NCBI RefSeq assembly: GCF_000938255.1
Contig: NZ_JYMR01000012.1
Span: forward strand, 275,150 to 339,149
Length of the DNA stretch: 64,000 bases
Direction of reading: 5' to 3'
Source: Bradyrhizobium sp. LTSP849
GTDB taxonomy: Bacteria > Pseudomonadota > Alphaproteobacteria > Rhizobiales > Xanthobacteraceae
Below the pieces are notes generated by a model. The model saw nothing but the letters and a program-made list of their open reading frames with translations, ran no database searches and had not been told where the DNA came from. The position numbers and the translations under genes were made by a program. This document shows, one piece after another, positions 61,662 through 64,000 of this stretch. Every line of letters begins with the position of its first letter. Position 1 is the stretch's first letter.

Positions 61662-64000
61662 ATGGCAGGAGCGAAAGGCAAGATTCGGTTTCTGCGCGAG
61701 GGCCTGTTCGCCAAATACGTCGTCTCCCTCGTCGGCCTCGTCGTGTTCGTGCTTGCCGTCAACGGCGCGATGGAGACCTGGATCTCCTACCGCGCCACCA
61801 CGACGTCGCTGACCGACGCCCTCGGGGACAAGGCGCAGGCCGCCGCAAGGCGCATGGAGCAGTCGGTCTCCGAGCTCGAACGCCAGATCAGCTGGGTGAC
61901 ACGGGCAAGCCAGGACACGCTCGAGAAGCGCCGCGCCGACTACGCCCAGCTGCTGCACCAGGTCTCGGTCGTCTCCCAGCTGTTCCAGCTCAACGGCGAC
62001 GGCCGTGAGGTGCTGCGCGTCTCGCGCCAGTCGACCACGACCGGCAGTAATGCCGACCTCTCCCGCGACATGCGCTTCACCGACACGGTCGCGCGCGGCG
62101 TGAGCTATTCGCCGGCCTCTTTCGTCGATCAGAAGCCGGTGATATCGATCTCGGTGGCACATTCCGGCTTCAATGCCGGCGTCACCGTGGCCGAGATCGA
62201 TCTCTCTTTCCTCTCCGACTACCTCGCCGATGCCCAGCTCGGCAAGGCCGCCTTCGCCTATGTGGTCGATGCACGCGGCCGCGTGCTGGCGACCTCGTCG
62301 AAGGGCCCCGATGTCGGCAAGGATCTGTCGAAGCTGCCGCAGGTCGCAGCCGCCATCGCCCCCGGCCGCGACGGCGATACGTTCGGCACCGACTTCAATG
62401 GCCATTCGGTGCTGACCGCGGCGAGCACCGTGCCGAAGCTCGGCTGGAACGTGCTGTTCGAGCAGCCGACCGCGCAGGCGCTGACGCCGATCCGCGACCA
62501 GCTCGTGCGCATTGCGTTGCTGATCGGCATGGGGCTGTTGGTCGCGATCCTCGCCGGCACGCTGCTGGCGCGCCGCATGATCATCCCGATCACGGCGCTG
62601 CGCAACGGCGCGCACAAGCTCGGCGAGGGCGACTTCAGCCACCGCATCGACGTGCACACCTCCGACGAGCTGGAAGAGCTCGCCGGCCAGTTCAACCGCA
62701 TGGCCGGTCAGCTCCAGGAGACCTATACGGACCTCGAGACCAAAGTCGAAGAGCGCACCCGCGATCTCGCGCAGTCGATCAACGAGCTGAAGGTGCTGGA
62801 AGAGGTCGGCCGCGCGGTCGCCGCCTCGCTCGACCTCAACGCCGTGCTGCCGACCATCGCCGCCCGCGCGCTCGAGATCAGCCACGCCGATGCGGTGCTG
62901 ATCTACGGCTATGATGCGGACGCGCGCCGCTTCGACCTGGTCGAGGCCAACGGCATCGACAAATCGGCTGACGGCGCCCACATCACGATCGAGGAAGGCG
63001 AGAATATTTTGAGCGATGCCGCCAGGAGCGGCGAGCCGATCGCGCTTGCCGATCTCGACCACGCGCCCGAGCAGCCGCTGCGCGACGCCGCGGTCGATGC
63101 CGGCTTCCATTCGGTGCTGGTGGTACCGCTGGTCGACCTGCAGGGCACGCTCGGCTCGCTGGTGGTGCTGCGCCGCGCCCGCGGCGCGTTCGAAGGCAGC
63201 CTCATCGGCCTGATGCGGACCTTCGCCAACCAGGCGGTGCTGGCGATGCGCAATGCGCGGCTGTTCACCGAAGTTGACCACAAGAGCCACGCGCTGGAGA
63301 CCGCGCACGAGACCGTGCGCGACCAGGCCGACAAGCTGCGCGAGCAGACCGAGCAGCTCAAGGACTGGAACAAGTCGCTCGAAGAGCGCGTCGAGACCCA
63401 GCTCAGTGAGATCGAGCGGATCCGCAAGCTCGAGCGTTTCCTGGCGCCGCAGGTGGCGCAGCTGATCGCCTCCTCCGACAGTCCCGAGGGGCTGCTCACC
63501 AGCCAGCGCCGCGAGGTGACCGTGGTGTTCTGCGATTTGCGCGGCTTCACCGCGTTCACGGAAGCGACCGAGCCGGAGGAGGCGATGAACGTGCTGCGGG
63601 AATATCACGCCGCCCTCGGCACGCTGATCTTCAAATATGAGGGCACGCTCGACAAATATGCCGGCGACGGCGTCATGATCCTGTTCAACGCGCCGATCCA
63701 GTTCGAGGACCACACACGGCGTGCCGTGAAGATGGCGGTGGAGATGCGCGACACCATCGGCCCGCTGACCGAGCGCTGGCGCAACCGCGGCCATAGCCTC
63801 GGCTTCGGCATCGGCATCGCGCTCGGCTATGCCACGCTCGGCCAGGTCGGCTTCGAGCAGCGGCTGGAATATGCCGCGATCGGCAGCGTCACCAACCTCG
63901 CCTCCCGCCTCTGCGGCGAGGCCAAGGCCGACCAGATCGTGGTCAGCCGCCGCGTCTACGGCATCGTCGAGCAATGGGTCGAAGCCCGCGCGCTCGACGA
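61662..64000 (+). CDS. Membrane sensor class III adenylate/guanylate cyclase (partial, C-terminus beyond right edge)
   Basis: 779 codons are visible. TM1 (about 18-38), a periplasmic Cache-like sensor (40-280), TM2 (282-303), HAMP (LARRMIIPITALRNGAHKLGEGDF), GAF (about 390-540), a coiled coil and a class III cyclase domain from about 610. Both metal Asp residues are present (VVFCDLRGF and KYAGDGVMILF), as is the late EYAAIGSVTNLASRL region. ATG 61662 follows GAGAGGATCC. It should convert ATP (or GTP) to the cyclic nucleotide in response to a periplasmic signal. Confidence 0.93.
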   Translation, partial: MAGAKGKIRFLREGLFAKYVVSLVGLVVFVLAVNGAMETWISYRATTTSLTDALGDKAQAAARRMEQSVSELERQISWVTRASQDTLEKRRADYAQLLHQVSVVSQLFQLNGDGREVLRVSRQSTTTGSNADLSRDMRFTDTVARGVSYSPASFVDQKPVISISVAHSGFNAGVTVAEIDLSFLSDYLADAQLGKAAFAYVVDARGRVLATSSKGPDVGKDLSKLPQVAAAIAPGRDGDTFGTDFNGHSVLTAASTVPKLGWNVLFEQPTAQALTPIRDQLVRIALLIGMGLLVAILAGTLLARRMIIPITALRNGAHKLGEGDFSHRIDVHTSDELEELAGQFNRMAGQLQETYTDLETKVEERTRDLAQSINELKVLEEVGRAVAASLDLNAVLPTIAARALEISHADAVLIYGYDADARRFDLVEANGIDKSADGAHITIEEGENILSDAARSGEPIALADLDHAPEQPLRDAAVDAGFHSVLVVPLVDLQGTLGSLVVLRRARGAFEGSLIGLMRTFANQAVLAMRNARLFTEVDHKSHALETAHETVRDQADKLREQTEQLKDWNKSLEERVETQLSEIERIRKLERFLAPQVAQLIASSDSPEGLLTSQRREVTVVFCDLRGFTAFTEATEPEEAMNVLREYHAALGTLIFKYEGTLDKYAGDGVMILFNAPIQFEDHTRRAVKMAVEMRDTIGPLTERWRNRGHSLGFGIGIALGYATLGQVGFEQRLEYAAIGSVTNLASRLCGEAKADQIVVSRRVYGIVEQWVEARALD

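Noticed and set aside
59226..63974. Two large minus-strand frames opposite the AsmA and cyclase genes
   Set aside because: Antisense artefacts of GC-rich codons; the plus-strand products have membrane anchors and catalytic motifs.

Overview
The window reads as a chromosomal segment of a high-GC alphaproteobacterium, most like Bradyrhizobium or a close Nitrobacteraceae relative. I infer this from codon usage, the Omp25/RopB-like porin, and the density of branched-chain-amino-acid-type (HAAT) ABC transporters tied to catabolic genes. No tRNA, rRNA, CRISPR array, transposase or phage gene was seen. Nearly all the sequence is accessory catabolic and transport content.

Layout. (1) 1-4071: the 5' part of a ureohydrolase gene (minus strand, cut by the window edge), a divergent NodB-type polysaccharide deacetylase, an outer-membrane beta-barrel protein and a convergent dusA, with a shared hairpin terminator between the last two. 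(2) 4072-11949, minus strand: an operon of molybdopterin oxidoreductase, HAAT permeases, Tat-type binding protein, two ATPases and RidA, followed by a MarR regulator. (3) 12741-34805, plus strand: a 22-kb same-strand array. It starts with a binding protein, an AraC regulator and HAAT permeases and ATPases. The last ATPase is fused to a Tm-1-like (UPF0261) domain and is followed by a PEP-hydrolase-like TIM barrel; these are the two halves of plant Tm-1. Next come a 968-residue flotillin built on 44-residue repeats, two CoxG-like SRPBCC proteins, a four-ORF molybdenum hydroxylase whose large subunit is split in two, MoxR and VWA maturation factors, an amidohydrolase, a metallo-beta-lactamase-fold hydrolase, an SMP-30/isochorismatase fusion and an azoreductase-like flavoprotein. 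This array is the best candidate for an undescribed system: I infer a membrane-organised uptake and oxidation pathway for an aromatic, heterocyclic or lactone/amide substrate.

(4) 34862-51426: a second catabolic unit. On the minus strand it has a HAAT transporter (with a fused permease-ATPase), an FAD oxidoreductase, a cupin, an amidase, an alpha/beta hydrolase, a fused indolepyruvate:ferredoxin oxidoreductase and an SDR-like protein. On the plus strand it has a flavin reductase, an HsaA-type flavin monooxygenase and a RidA-like protein, with a Crp/Fnr-family regulator (minus strand) lying between the reductase and the monooxygenase. A perfect palindrome, GTATC-N4-GATAC, occurs at three promoters of this unit and is the likely operator of that regulator.

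(5) 51699-58920: a region that looks lower in GC, with a small coiled-coil ORF, a type II thioesterase, a benzoate-CoA-ligase-like enzyme, two divergent ABC1/UbiB-family kinases (one with degenerate active-site motifs) and a hypothetical protein, ending in a strong hairpin. (6) 59334-64000: an AsmA-family protein and a class III adenylate/guanylate cyclase with sensor, HAMP and GAF regions, cut by the right edge.

Functions are assigned from motifs read by eye. Substrates of all three transport/catabolic units are inference only.
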